DNA of 64,000 nt from Anoplopoma fimbria (GCF_027596085.1 NW_026553801.1:1-64000), one strand, 5' to 3'. Positions 47,583 through 60,274 are shown, numbered from the stretch's first letter. The notes: generated by a model not told the origin, from the letters alone. Program-made: numbers and translations.

Positions 47583-50500
47583 GTGTGTCCACTCACAGGC
47601 ACCGTCCTCATCGTAGTTGCTGAGGTCCAGGTTGATTGTCCTGCTGAACTCTAAAACATTGCACCATTGGTCCTTGTTGATGACTTTGTACTTGGATTGC
47701 TGAGGAACAGTGAACTAATTAATTACATTAATAACCTTTTTAGTTCGAACAACCCTATTTATGTCAAGTCCCGCCCCTCAAACGCCGACTGGCCAATCAT
47801 AGCGTAGCATAGGCCACTATTCGTTTCTGCTCCATAGAAATGTTCGTTTTGGCAGCTATTTTAGATCTAGTCTTTTTAAATGTGTTCTGCAGAGTGAAGT
47901 CGATGCTTCATGTCTTAAAGCTGCATTCTCTCTACTGTCCATCAGGGGGCGACTCCTCTGGTTGTATAGAAGTCTATGAGAAAATGACTCTACTTCTCTC
48001 TTGATTTATTCCCTCAGTAAACATTGTAAACATGAGTTTATGGTCTCAATCTCTAGTTTCAAGTCTTCTTCAATACAGCATGATGTTCATTTAGTAAATG
48101 ATGCTCCATTTAGAGTCAAACAGACCATAAAGCAGGGGATGCTTTAGGGGCGGGGCTACACACTGATTGACAGGTCAACACCTGAAAACAATTTCTATCT
48201 CGTGGTGCAGCCGTCCCTCTCGCTTCCGCCCGTTGACAATTATAGATTTGAGGGCGTAAAAATAGCAACAAGATAACGGCCACTAAAACAAACCTTTTAT
48301 ACACAACTCCAGTACGGGACAAATTTGACGCTTACCTCTAGAAACTGATTAAACACGGGAAACAGAGGCCACGTCTTCCCCAGAAGAAGACCCAGCATGC
48401 ACTTGGCTGTGTTCAAGTCCAAACTCCTCTGATCCTTTTCCTGTCCAATCAAAACGCCCACAGCGTCATGAAAAATGTCCACCACATTTTGTAACAGAGG
48501 GGCCGGTCTAATAGCATCATCAAGATCTACGTTTCCCCCAAAACACACCACGACTGGTACTCAAATATGAAACAACCACTGCGTCATGTTTTCGTTCACT
48601 GTAACAGAGCGAGTTGCTTTCCTTAAATCACATTTCAGTGTCCACATGAGACGAAAGTCAGACTATGTACATTTGATAACAGCTTTCCAAGTCAAACTGG
48701 AGAATGATCTTGACCTCAAAACATTAAGAGTGGTCTGAACATTGGCTTGAATAAGAGCTTAGAAAACATCTGTTCTAATATTCAAACTAGAGATTTTCCG
48801 AATCAGATTCTGGTACCAGAACCGGTTCGTCATTGCTGAGTACCAATCCGGCTGCATTTCTGATAATGGTATCGGTAAACAACTTAAAATGAGCAGAACT
48901 TGTTTTATAACGCTGTGTATGTGAGTGTCTTTGAAGGAAAATAATAACTTAGCTTGACTCACCCGGGCAAAATCAAAGGCGTATCTATAAATGAGCTTAA
49001 AACTGGTACTGTCGTTCAGGACAGATCTCAGGTAGTCGAGCGAGTTCCTCAGCCGCTCCGTGGAGTCGCACCTGACAGCAGCAGGAAAAAAAGAGCTTTA
49101 GTCGGAATCTACACTACTGCCTGCTCTGCTGAGTACCGAGAGCATTCTGCAAACTACATGAAACAAGAATCTTTTGAAACGGCATGCGACAGATAAGAAG
49201 TATGTGACTGACGTACTGCAGCGAGCCCATTCCTCTCAGCCACTCCTGGAGGGTGAAGTATCCCATACTCTGGGCGTCCAGCTTCCAGGCAAGAACCAGC
49301 ATCACCACCTGGACACAAACACATAGTCATATAATATTAATAACTGTGTTATAATCAGTGTATAGTCACCTGAAAACTAAGAATCGTTGTGTCTTATTTA
49401 GCTTAGAAGAAACCTTTTATATCTACAAAAGGAGCAGGAGGCGGAGTCCGCCATGTTCTAGTAGGGATGCCCCCAAAGAGGAACTTCTTGTATGGCTGCT
49501 CAAGAAAAATACAAGAATAATAAATAAAAACAAAAAATGAAATGACAAAATAATCAAAAAGAACCAATGAGAATATCGGTAAGGACCAGAACAGATTAGC
49601 AGTATTGATAAGAGTACTATTATTGATAAAATCCCCACTGTAACCATCCCTAGTTTCTACAGTAGCCCGGAGCGGACAAACTTAACACTGGCTCCTCCGA
49701 GAGCCTTTTCGTGTTTAAGTTTTCAGAAGCTAGGAATGCGTACGAACACCCAGGTATTAAACAAACCCTTGTGCTAAATTATTTTAGAAGGGAGTTAGGG
49801 AGATAAGCCCCGACGATACTGTTTGGTTTTTTCAATCGTGCTTTTTAATGTTTTGGTGTAATTTATTATCTCCTTTGCTTTTTCTGTCGGGTCGAGGTCC
49901 TCCAACTACACTCACAGCTGTGGTGGAGACAGTTAAAGTGAAGATTTACACAAGTCAACAAAAGCAACTGACCTCCATAACCCTTGAAATAAAGAACTGG
50001 TGTAAATAAGTAGTGACCTAACTAATTATTGATTAAAACATAAAATGATGAGAAATGCCCATCACAAAACACAACCAGAAGGATGTCCAAATGAATAGAG
50101 ATAGAAATCTTCTCACGTTCTCCGGCTCCACCCCGATGTCCTCACAGAACTTCTCCATGCCCTCTGGACCCACCACGTCGTCACAACCTAGTGAGGACAG
50201 GACAGGTGTGAAGCCACGTTCATTTCACATGAGGAAAGAAAACCACTTTACTGATTACTGCTGAAATGCACATAAACAGAGAATGTATCATGACCTGAGT
50301 GATAAGTTTAAAAGTCTCAAACCTTCACCTGCATATTCGTAGAACCACTCCAGACATCTTTTACTGGAAAATGTCTCCTCTTCACGGATTTGTGGCGTTT
50401 CGTGTTTTCTGAAAACGCTGCAGAGGAAAAGAAGAAAGATCAGCAGAAATTCAGAATTGCAATGTGATAAAAAAAAAAAAGGCTTTTCTCCATTATGTCT

Positions 50501-51804
50501 TTTGCAAGTTATTCTTCTTTAATAAGCACAATGCTCCTCTTTTAAAACACACCTGTCTTGGCGACTTTTCTTGGCCGACATGTCGTCTCCAGCAGAGGGT
50601 CTCCTCTTTTTCCTAGGAGGCATGGCTCTGGGGCAACACGCTGAGGAAGCAAATGGAAAACAGAATTATAAGCAACATACAGATGATGCATATATGTATC
50701 TTGCTAAACATGCATGTGTTCTTTAAAAAAAAGAGCCGGCAGAAAAGACCCAAAGTTCAGACGTTGCCCCTCGTTACCTGAGGGGCGGCTATCCTGTCCA
50801 ACGTCTTCTGTCAGGTTCTATCAGAACGAGAAACCACATGCATGTGAGCAGGACACACGCACACACACTAACACCTTAAATATATATATATTAAAATATA
50901 TAAAATACACAAGCTGCCAACATGTATTTACCAGCCTGTGCAAGGTGTGGTGGATCTTATGGATGCTGGCCAGCGTAGTCAAGTGGGAACTCAGCTGTAA
51001 ATCTATTTCCACAACAACAGAAAGATTAAATTCAAACTCCAACACAACACACAGCCTGCTGCTCCTCATTAGACTCGTGAGCTTTGCACAAGGGTACAAG
51101 AAGGTGACATCATCGCAGCACCAACAACAACAACCCTGTGATCAGTGTCTTTTTGCCACCAATCAATAATCGATTCTTCAACTTACTTCAGTGTGATTTC
51201 TACTTTAAGAGGGTTTCAGAAAAAAGGAAAAAAACATCTCTCACAGTAATGAGGGAGTGACTGTGTGCATTCCTCGACATGCAAACTCGATGTGTGATCG
51301 TGCGCGTGCTACCTTGTTGCCAAATGTCATCTATGCACCCCTCCTACCCCGAATCCAGATTTATTTCTGCAAAGCCAAAAACCAGACATTTTAAAAAAAC
51401 ACACACACACATACTCACTCACACACACACACAGGGCCGAGCAGTAGCTGCATACCTAAAATAGCAGTGCAGACGCGCAACTTGCACAGAGTTTACAAAG
51501 TATCTGGAGAGTTGGGTGTGTGGGAGTTGTAGTCCACTTCCTTTAAAAGAAAGCCACTGATGCCTCTGCTCAGGCTGGAAGCTGAACTACAAATCCCAAG
51601 CTTTAGACTCAACAACTATTCCTCTCAGAGCCTGTTCTGACCCCCCCATCTGACTGAATGCATCCTACATTGTGTTTAAAAACAGATCATCTAACATGCT
51701 ATGGCTGCTTGGCCCACAGCCACAGTTCTTCCTGCAGCAAGCTGGTCCTCAGGTGTCGCACAGCCCGACGGCCCTGCTGCAGCATTGCACACCAATGAAA
51801 TATG

Positions 51805-51835
<31 letters not shown>

Positions 51836-52325
51836 ACTGCGTCACAATTTTTTCCTTTCTCTGTAACAGAAGCAGAACACTGACCCCTGCTCTGCACCGC
51901 ATCCCGAGTGTGCGTGGAAACGTGCGGTGCATCCTCGGTGATGATGAATATGAAAAACACACAATGCACAGATTGGCATCAGGGGAAACTAAAAACCTTG
52001 CACACACACACACACACACACACACATGCATGCACACTCATGCATGCACACACACATGCATGACTGCAGGAGGACTAAACCTGGTCTACTCTCCCTGTCC
52101 TCCCTTTGTTGTCGCCCAAGAAAAAGCCCTGCAGATACAAAGGGAGCCACCAAACAGCACCGGTTCTCCTCTAATTCTGCAGAACCCCGAGCTGGAAGCA
52201 GGTGTAGAACCCCCACGCGTCACGCTGCGGTTCTCCTGCTCGCTCCTTTGCGTCACTAAAGGTTCTCATATGATGCACAGAAAGCCTCTGGAGCGTTACT
52301 ACTTACTTGCCGCATCAGAGTGCAT
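47392..52325 (-). CDS. dcun1d4: dcun1d4, DCN1-like protein 4 (cullin neddylation)
   Basis: Eleven coding exons, all phases consistent: 52307-52325, 50932-51002, 50778-50817, 50553-50640, 50329-50408, 50117-50187, 49217-49308, 48963-49071, 48336-48440, 47597-47699, 47392-47447. The protein is 277 aa (human 292). It starts MHSDAA, continues [19 protein letters not shown] and NLTEDVGQ, then the basic [10 protein letters not shown] segment (likely nuclear localisation). The PONY/DCUN1 domain runs from about residue 90 to the end: [68 protein letters not shown], then the cullin-binding region [23 protein letters not shown]1-like proteins bind acetylated UBE2M/UBE2F and cullin WHB domains and promote NEDD8 transfer. 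The gene is intact. Convergent with lrrc66. Confidence 0.95.
47519..47580. repeat. (TG)n microsatellite in the last dcun1d4 intron
   Basis: About 31 TG repeats on plus, so CA repeats in the transcript. It fills nearly half of the 149-bp intron between exons 10 and 11 and starts about 16 bp inside the exon-10 donor. Confidence 0.95.
47917..48187. repeat. Dispersed repeat, inverted copy, in dcun1d4 intron
   Basis: Reverse complement of the repeat at 21277-21575, 26918-27191 and 34094-34391 (CATCAGGGGGCGACTCCTCT, GGGGCGGGGCTACACACTGA). It lies between exons 9 and 10. Confidence 0.85.
51003..52306. other. First intron of dcun1d4
   Basis: Holds (CA)n runs near 51400-51435 and 52000-52025, a T25 run at 51807-51831, and otherwise unique sequence. 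No exon seen. Confidence 0.6.
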
Positions 52326-52349
52326 TTTTATGAAACATACAACTGTCTG

Positions 52350-52700
52350 TGGGAAGTCCTGAGACCGGCCAATGGGCGTGGCCTCTGCTGGGATAAGCCA
52401 CGCCCACTGCGCGCTGATTGCTTGTGCGCTCTTCCCGGTCACGCCTCTGCTCGCTGTTGATTCGCTACCGGCTCTGTTGCGTCACAAGAAGGCGTTTAAG
52501 CCCCGCCCATGAGCATCTGATTGGTCAGAGCTCCCCAAACAGGCTGCGCTAGCTCCGCTCCTGATTGGCTGTTTTTTCTTCTTGTGAGCACGTCACTCCC
52601 ACGATGGCATCTGATTGGTCCCCGTCAGTCACGTGGCTGACCGCCCCCGTGAACCCGCTGTTTGAGTTCATTCGGTGACAGCTTAGCCGGGCGGTGCTTA
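52350..52700 (-). promoter_or_regulatory. dcun1d4 promoter with NF-Y (CCAAT) cluster
   Basis: GC-rich, CpG-bearing stretch directly upstream of the first coding exon. It carries CCAAT at 52369 and inverted CCAAT (ATTGG) at 52520, 52564 and 52614, about 44-50 bp apart. There is also a CACGTG E-box at 52630 and several CCGCCC GC boxes. TATA is absent. NF-Y and E-box factors are inferred from motifs only. Confidence 0.6.
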
Positions 52701-54300
52701 GTGCTGGTGCGCTTGTTTTAACATGATTTACATCTCGTTTTGTGATGATATATAAACAACAGAAGTTAATGACACATCTGGAGTGTTTTCAGTTGTTTCT
52801 GCCCCCAAATAAAGCTTTAATTATCATCATAAACACTTGCTGGTCAGGTGACTATAAGTCTGTGACTTGACACAAATCGAACAGACCCAGTCAGCTGCAG
52901 CTCCCAGTTTAGTTTTTTCAACACCAGTAACATGTGTATTAATTATATAAATGTTTAACTGGTTAACTGCATCTGTCACAAAGAACACAAATTAACAACC
53001 TTTAAAAAAAGACCCTGAACGCAACCATTTCCAGTAGTGTTGCCTTCAGGGTAGCTCTGGACAAACCAGCTCCTGAGAATAACAGGATGTGTTATTGTTT
53101 TTGCAGTAACAAAGTGGTAGAATGTACTAATTGTATTTAAACTTAGTTGTTAATTGTTGTACTTCTACTCCACTACATCTCAGAGGGAGAATATTTTACT
53201 CAGTTTTTCTATCTGTAAATAGAAAAACTTAGTAAATCCAAACATGCACTTCCTGGTTTCTTTGATTAAATATCTTGTAAACAAGTTTAATAACAGTGTT
53301 TAATTTAAATCCAAATCAGATTTTACTTGTTAGTTTAGATGGTATGATTTTAAATTTTGTTCATATTTATTCTCATTATTATATACCAGAGATCTTCCTA
53401 GTTTAAGTGTTTTGCTTCATTTTGTAAAAAGAAAAAAGTAAGAGGTAAAAATCAAACACCAAAGGATGGTTTACATTTTATGTTTTTACATTTTGCAAGT
53501 GTATATAAATATATATCATTAGTGATAATTTAAATCACTTCTATTATCTTTTCTATTAGGTTTTATTAAAGCAAGTACATCATTTTATTTCTAACTTATC
53601 TTATCTGTTACTGTTGTTGCTTGTTTATTTTTGTATCAATTGGGTATTTTATTTCTGTTTATTTTATATTGTTGTAATGACATTATTTAATGTTGTTGTA
53701 GTCCTGAAATCTTGTTGTTCCTCTTGTAATTATGTAGCACACTTTGTAACTTTGAAAAGTGCTGTATGAATAAAGATTATTAATTTTATTAGACGTAGTA
53801 GTAGTAGTAATGTTTTATTGTTATAATTATCAATATGCCGTTCTTTGAGCATGACTAGACTGCCACTCCTGACTAGTTGTACAAAGAGGCTGACCTTTGA
53901 CCTAATGCTGACTGTACAGGTTAATGCATTTACTGTTTGTTTTTTGTACATTATTTGCGTTTAGATATAAAAGAAAACAAGTTTGGAAAGCTTCAATTAG
54001 TATTAAATAGTTAATATAAAAGTGGAATTTCTGCATATTTAAACAAGAGTAATGTTGAAATGTCTTTGAGCGTGACAATGATTATGCAAACTCTCTTTGT
54101 ATTTTCTTTATCAGTGTTAATAAACCATTCTTTGATCTAACGTCTATTAACCAGACCTTTGTCCAGTGGGAGTAAACTTCTAATAAAGTAACTGATTCAG
54201 CACTCCTTTATCCACTTGTAATTAAATGCACATAACATACTTTCATTTTTAATTATAATGTTATTAAATACAATTAGTTTAAATATGTGTCACAGTCACA
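52701..54300. other. Divergent spacer between dcun1d4 and the OCIA gene
   Basis: AT-rich. 53110-53210 is a fragment of the AGTACTTCTACTCCACTACA fish repeat. 53720-53790 resembles a LINE 3' tail (TTTGAAAAGTGCTGTATGAA). No cwh43 exon, which would sit here in the human order, is recognised. Confidence 0.55.
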
Positions 54301-54305
54301 CATAT

Positions 54306-54968
54306 TATTAAGAGATCTTTCACAAACCATGAAAACTACGGGATGTTTTATGAAACCAGTTCTACCACAAAGACTGATTGCTTCTACTTAATGTCAATAA
54401 AGTTTCCATCGTACCTGCTTGTACACGTAAAAGGGGCAATAATCCTATTGCACATACTTAATAAAACAAATGCACAAAAGAATCAAAGCCCACAGCTGAT
54501 AAAGGTGTGTCCTACCTGTAGGTGTATATAGATGTACAGAGGTGAACCTGCACATGGAGCATTATTGGTTCATAATTTGTGTTTTATCTTATGTGACAAA
54601 TAGAAAAACATCTTTATATGTCACAGTTTTTGACTTGTCTTTTAAATTCTATATATTGTTTCTGCAAAATTCTATATTTTAAAAGGTGTTTTTTCTTAAT
54701 AGAAAGAGCCTCTAGTCTGTTTTATTAACACATATTACTAAGAGATCTTTCACAAACCATGAAAACTACGGGATGTTTTATGAAACCAGTTCTACCACAA
54801 AGACTGATTGCTTCTACTTAATGTCAATAAAGTTTCCATCATGCAAGGGGCAATAATCCCATTGCACATACAGTTTTTGACTTGTCTTTTAAATTCTATA
54901 TATTGTTTCTGCAAAATTCTATGTTTTAAAATATGTTTTTTCTTAATAGAAAGAGCCTCTAGTCTGTT
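54306..54968. repeat. Local tandem duplication upstream of the OCIA gene
   Basis: 54306-54420 repeats at 54736-54842 (AGAGATCTTTCACAAACCAT, GATGTTTTATGAAACCAGTT). 54627-54724 repeats at 54873-54968 (TTTTTGACTTGTCTTTTAAA, GAAAGAGCCTCTAGTCTGTT). The second unit lacks about 180 bp between the two blocks. Confidence 0.85.
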
Positions 54969-54974
54969 CTTTTT

Positions 54975-55144
54975 ATTGGGGCGGGTTTACAAACAGGGAG
55001 GAGCGAATAAAAGCAGATAAAAGGCACAGAGAGAGAGAGAGAGAAAGAGAGAAAGAGGAAGTGCATGAGCTGCAGAGAGTTGCACACTTCTGGTTATAGG
55101 AACCTGGTTATAGGAAATAAAAAGAATCTGAATCTTTTTGCATC
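54975..55144 (+). promoter_or_regulatory. Promoter and 5' UTR of the OCIA gene
   Basis: GGGGCGGG near 54977, then AATAAAAG and ATAAAAG TATA-like boxes at 55003-55021 and a GA-rich 5' UTR (AGAGAGAGAGA). The ATG at 55145 is preceded by GCATC. Confidence 0.45.
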
Positions 55145-58100
55145 ATGAGTTCTGAAACAGCCGGAGAAACTATCACGGTGAAGACGGGCGATGCTGCAGG
55201 AACAGCTGGTCCGGATAAAGGGGGATGGAAGGTGAGAGTCTCGGGTCGGATGGACCATCACTGCCTGCAGATGTGATACCTGAACCTGTGTGTCTCTACA
55301 GTGTCCCATGGGGGACCACCACGTCCACAGAGATGATCTGAGGAAGGTGTGGAAAGAATGCCACGAGGAAAGCTTCTGGTATAGAGGTATTATCTTTAAT
55401 ATATTCACAAATGTTTATTATTAATTATTGTAAAAAAAAAAACCTAAAATGGTGGCTGCCAAAATGCTTAAATCAAAGGCTTCAACAACTGGCAGTAAAC
55501 TTTTCATACACAGTATATTAATTATGTACTTCCATGTGTATTTGAAGTTAACTAATAGATATCACCATGAAACTTCCCCAGTTGATGACTGACATTAAGA
55601 AAAAAATATTTATTACAAGTTAATGTTATACCCTACAGACAATTCTTTTCAATTTTCTCCATGTTTTTAGTAATAAATGTTGTATAAATCAGGCTATGAA
55701 TGATTTATGAACAAACCCCTCTGTGTTAACCTTCAGAATATAGAGAGGAATGAAGCTGTAAAGTTTGGTGTATGTAAGAGCTACTGAAGTGGAGATTTCT
55801 GGATCAGAGTCTGAGAAAAAACTCATTTAGAGAAAACGTCCTTTAAAGATATGTTTAGTTAAATTACATACATGTTGAAGACTCTACAGGTGAATAGGGT
55901 AAAAAAAATAACTAATAGATATCAACATGAAACTTCACCAGTTGATTACTGACATTAAGATGATTATTTTTTGTATTACAAGTTTTCTGAAATGTTATGT
56001 TTACATATGCAAATGAGGCATTATCTAATGGTAACTTTTGGAGAAATCTACAGACGCAGACAGACAAAGTTTTATTGACCAGTTTATGTAAAACGACATT
56101 TTTGCCCGTAGTGTCTCACCTTATTTCACTCGGCCTGATAAGATCAAGTTTCCAGTTTGGGTTGGACAAAGCGAGGCAGGGAGTGTCCTGAGTTCAACCC
56201 GAGTTTATAAACCAAACAAAACCAAACAAAATCTCTGAAAAAAAATGACTGAGCTGCTAAAACAACAAGAGATTTAGTGTTTTGTTCACACCCACACAGA
56301 TCTTGCCATGACAGTCGCTCCATACCTCTCACAGATTATTGTGACTGTAAATGATTAATGTTTCATATGTCAACACTTTATTGTCTTAATGTCCTGCAGC
56401 TGCTGAGAGTCATCTCACTATTCACTAATGTAAACATGAAACGGCAACAATTCCTGAGAGAGAAGTCATCTCCGTCCGTTTGCTCACATACGTCTTTATA
56501 CTTCACAGTTCAAAGTTTAATCAGATTAAACTCAAAGTCAAACGAGGCCGGATGGATCCATGACAGGAAGTGAATGGGTCTTGACCAAATTTAAAGTGTT
56601 GAATCAGTCAATACAATTTAATATAATATATAATGGCTTTAATCAGCTTTGAATTGACTTTGTTCTCTTTCCTCAGCTCTTCCCTTCTCTCTGGGCAGCA
56701 TGGCCGTCACTGGAGGACTCATCTACAAAGGTAAAGCTCTCACATTCAAACCCTCTTCTTCTCACATCGTATCATTGTGACACATAAAAAGCAAGCATTT
56801 TTGTACTTATCTACCATTTGGTTTTGAATTCATTTTTTTTTCTTCCATGCAGGCATTTGGAATTCATCAAAGAGATTTGGTCCATTTCCAAAGCTAGCAG
56901 GTATGCATCATCCAGTATTTTTGACTTTGTATTGCTGTTAATGGGAGAGACATTACGGGCTAAAACATTGTTATTCATATTACTTCCATAACACGTCCTC
57001 TTTCAGACATATATTTTACTTCTTTGTCTATTTGCGTCTGTAGATTTCTCCTAAATTCACCAAAAGTTACCATTAGATAATGCCTCATTTGCATATTTAA
57101 ACATAAGATTTCAGAAAACTTGTAATACAAAAAATAATCATCTTAATGTCAGTAATCAACTGGTGAAGTTTCATGTTGATATCTATTAGTTATTTTTTTT
57201 ACCCTATTCACCTGTAGTGTCTTCAACATGTATGTAATTTAACTAAACATATCTTTAAAGGACGTTTTCTCTAAATGAGTTTTTTCTCAGACTCTGATCC
57301 ATAAATCTCCACTTCAGTAGCTCTTACATACACCAAACTTTACAGCTTCATTCCTCTCTATATTCTGAAGGTTTCTACAGAGGGGTTTGTTCATATATCA
57401 TTCATAGCCTGATTTATACAACATTTATTACTGAAAACATGGAGAAAATAGTTTTTTTTATGTTTGTTGACAGTATTTTCCACTTTACGGAGTGATACAA
57501 AGACATAATCTAAATTCTCTCTGTAAATACCGTTGACTCTAATATGTCAACAACATGAAACAAACTATTTTTACTCTGTTCACCTGTAATGTCTCCTTTA
57601 ATATCCCCCATCAGTCATCATTCTCTAATATAAGTCTATTTTTCCTTTAGTTGCTGGGATCCTCGGTTATGCCTTGGGGAAAGCATCTTATGTTGGAACT
57701 TGTCGGAGCAAGTTTCAGGCGATTGGCCTTGAGGGTCGACCAGGATTTGGTCCCTGGTCTCGTCCTGGACACAGGTAGGGAATACATTCATTTAAAGGTG
57801 TCACTGTCTTGTTATAAAATCTGAATCTGGTTTATTGTAGGTAAAGTAAGTTCACATATACAAAGGATTTGTATTGATGTAACATAAACAGAGAAAATAA
57901 AAATAAAAGTAAGCACAAAAATCAAGAAACATAGATATATTTAAAATTAAAATACCAAAACATACCAGAAAAATATGTACAATTTATCAATAAAGTTTTT
58001 TTTAAAGGTAAATTTGTGCAGAAATCCTGCTTCGTACTCTCGTTTTGTCATGGCAGTCTTTTCTTCTCTGTTTGTAAGAAATAACACTTATTATGATAAG

Positions 58101-58643
58101 AGCAGTGGAGATATGACTTTATCAAAACATAACTTTGTACAGCTTTTACTCACATTTAACCAAATAATTGAATTGTTTCCACTTCCATTATTAGTTTTCA
58201 CATAAAAAAACATTTTGAATACAAAAGTAAAGAAAAACATGTTTATTTTGTTTGTTTCTCAAGCAATCAAACAGACAAACTAAATAGATTAAAATAAGAT
58301 AATAATGTATCCACAAAAAAATAAAACAGGCAAAAAATAAAACAAAAACAATAGATAGACAATGTGTTTGTGTGTTTAAATTGTATACCACAGATTACAA
58401 TATACTACCTAAAAATAATCATTCGGCGTAAATCTCATTTTTCCTTGCTTCAAGAATTCGCAATAAATTACATTTAAGTCGTTGATTCAACCGTTTCTTC
58501 CGTCGTGTTTGTGCTGCAACAATTCATTCATAATAAATATCGATCATTAAACAGAATGTCTTCCCTTCAGGTCCTGCCACCATGTGTGTGAAGAATGTAA
58601 GAAAAAAGCTCCAGCTGCTTCTGCAGAACAACTGAAAGGTTAA
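55145..58643 (+). CDS. ociad2: OCIA-domain protein, OCIAD2-like
   Basis: Six coding exons, phases consistent: 55145-55231, 55302-55386, 56677-56730, 56853-56900, 57651-57774, 58571-58643. The protein is 156 aa (human OCIAD2 154). It starts MSSETAGETITVK. The OCIA domain reads HVHRDDLRKVWKECHEESFW, then RALPFSLGSMAVTGGLIYKG (first membrane segment), FGPFPKLA, then VAGILGYALGKASYVGTC (second) and CRSKF. It ends CHHVCEECKKK, which fits OCIAD2 better than OCIAD1. OCIA proteins are in the mitochondrial inner membrane and endosomes; OCIAD1/2 are linked to respiratory complex assembly and prohibitin. A 3' UTR intron follows the stop (TAAAG then GTGAGT), with the next exon at about 58821. Confidence 0.88.
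55650..56068 (+). repeat. Inverted repeat arm 1 (OCIA gene intron 2)
   Basis: About 420 bp whose reverse complement is at 57023-57450. It includes GAATGATTTATGAACAAACC, AAGATATGTTTAGTTAAATT and GCAAATGAGGCATTATCTAA. A partial direct copy precedes it at about 55530-55620. Confidence 0.9.
57023..57450 (-). repeat. Inverted repeat arm 2 (OCIA gene intron 4)
   Basis: Reverse complement of 55650-56068 with few differences. Together the arms enclose exons 3 (56677-56730) and 4 (56853-56900). They may be two insertions of one dispersed element in opposite orientation. Confidence 0.9.
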
Positions 58644-59157
58644 AGGTGAGTGGATCAGATGCTGCTCATGTAAACAACTCTAAAGAGAAATAAGAAAAAT
58701 GTGCAATACATGCTGAGGTATGTGAGAGCTGATCCTTATCTCCAGTGTGTTTTCTGCATTTATATATTCATGTTAAAATAACTTGAATGTGCTCTTTATG
58801 TGTTTCATTTTATTTTTCAGCCTCATCAGAAACACTGAAGGATCGACTGTCAGCGTGGAAACATCAGCTGCAGCTTTTCTGTGTCTTTAACACCATAAAT
58901 AATGCCTATAATTTGTCCAAAGTATATTTTGATATATTGCACATTAGTTATTCAGGAGAAACCATGCACTAAAATGTCCACTAGGGTGAGCTCCTCTCCT
59001 TTCAGTCAGAGATACTCTGTCATGTATTTACAGTTTCATCTGTATTATTTAATCTGCAGGAGTACAAAGTCTTTTGTATGGAGTGCAACAGAGAAATTAA
59101 GCACATGTAGCTTGGTTTCATTATCAGCTTCAATATACTTTTGTAACAACGACACAA

Positions 59158-59163
59158 AATAAA
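59158..59163 (+). promoter_or_regulatory. Poly(A) signal of the OCIA gene
   Basis: AATAAA followed by a second AATAAAA, about 340 bp into the 3' UTR exon that starts near 58821. Confidence 0.6.
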
Positions 59164-60274
59164 AATAAAATATTTTTTTGAAATATTATTACAATCATTC
59201 TGTGTTTTCTCACATTTGCTTACCTTCACTTAAGAAGAAAAAGACAGTATATTTGTCCCAAATCTCATCTTTTTATTGTCTTTTTATCTGTAATTGTGAC
59301 TTGAGTGTTTTTCCCGTTTAACCAGGAGCACCATCTGTTTGGGGACGAGTGTCTCAGCAGCAGCTCTCTGCAGAGTTTCAGGTGTTTTGAGTGATGGAAA
59401 CATCACAGATCATCATATTTTTATGTTTAATGTCGCCTCAGAGAACACATTTATTTTAAGGTGACTAATCATCCCTCTGAAAAATATTAGGAAGCTTTAT
59501 TAGCTGTAAAATCTGACACAATAGAGCTATTTTTTTTGAATATACTTTGTCCTGTGGCCAATCCAATGATATATTTTAATATGGGATGGACAGACAATGA
59601 GACAACAATGCCATGCAGTATAAACTTTTTACAGCACCTCAAGTTACTTCATGTACTCTACGACATGGCACAAAGCAAACAGACTAAAAGCTGCTTCTCC
59701 ATGTTTTGTTTTCACTTTTTTTGAACAGTGAGAAAACTAGTTTGAGGATCTGTGATTTGAGAAATGGAGTTATGTGCTATGAGTCTGGGTCACGATTACA
59801 GTAGCCCAGTCTGAATATAAATATTTGTTTTGACATGGTTTTCTACGTCTTATTTAAACATTAATCCCTTCATGACAACTCATTTGAAGGTGATAATAAT
59901 AAGTCATTCATTATAATAAGATATAAGATAATATGGAAGAAATTCATGTTGACTCCAAGATTTCTAATTCATTTTCAGTCTACAGAAAACACTGACTTCT
60001 AATCACTGTCATTGGCAAAATATTGTTTCTCATTATTAATTTATTCAATGCACTTGTTCAGTAGTTCAAGGACACCATTGTCATTCCATACAAATATGTT
60101 TGTAGTCTGAAGCATTTTCCCTCAAAACCTTTGTTTTTCACCACTTTTAGCACTTTTTACAATTAAGTGTTTATTGTGGAGGACTGAACCTGACAGAATA
60201 ATACATGAATTATTAAATAAATGAAAAGAAAATGCCTAAATTATCGAATAAATGTGCAGGTTAATTTTAAAATA
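59164..60274. other. Intergenic, no gene seen
   Basis: AT-rich, without exon or RNA gene. It leads into AT-rich repeat sequence shared with 35850 (AATAAATGTGCAGGTTAATT). Confidence 0.6.

Noticed and set aside
50714..51169. 151-codon plus-strand frame
   Set aside because: Antisense of dcun1d4 exons 2-3 and intron, with no family match.
51802..52362. 186-codon plus-strand frame
   Set aside because: Begins in a poly-T run and crosses a CA repeat. It overlaps the dcun1d4 first exon in antisense.
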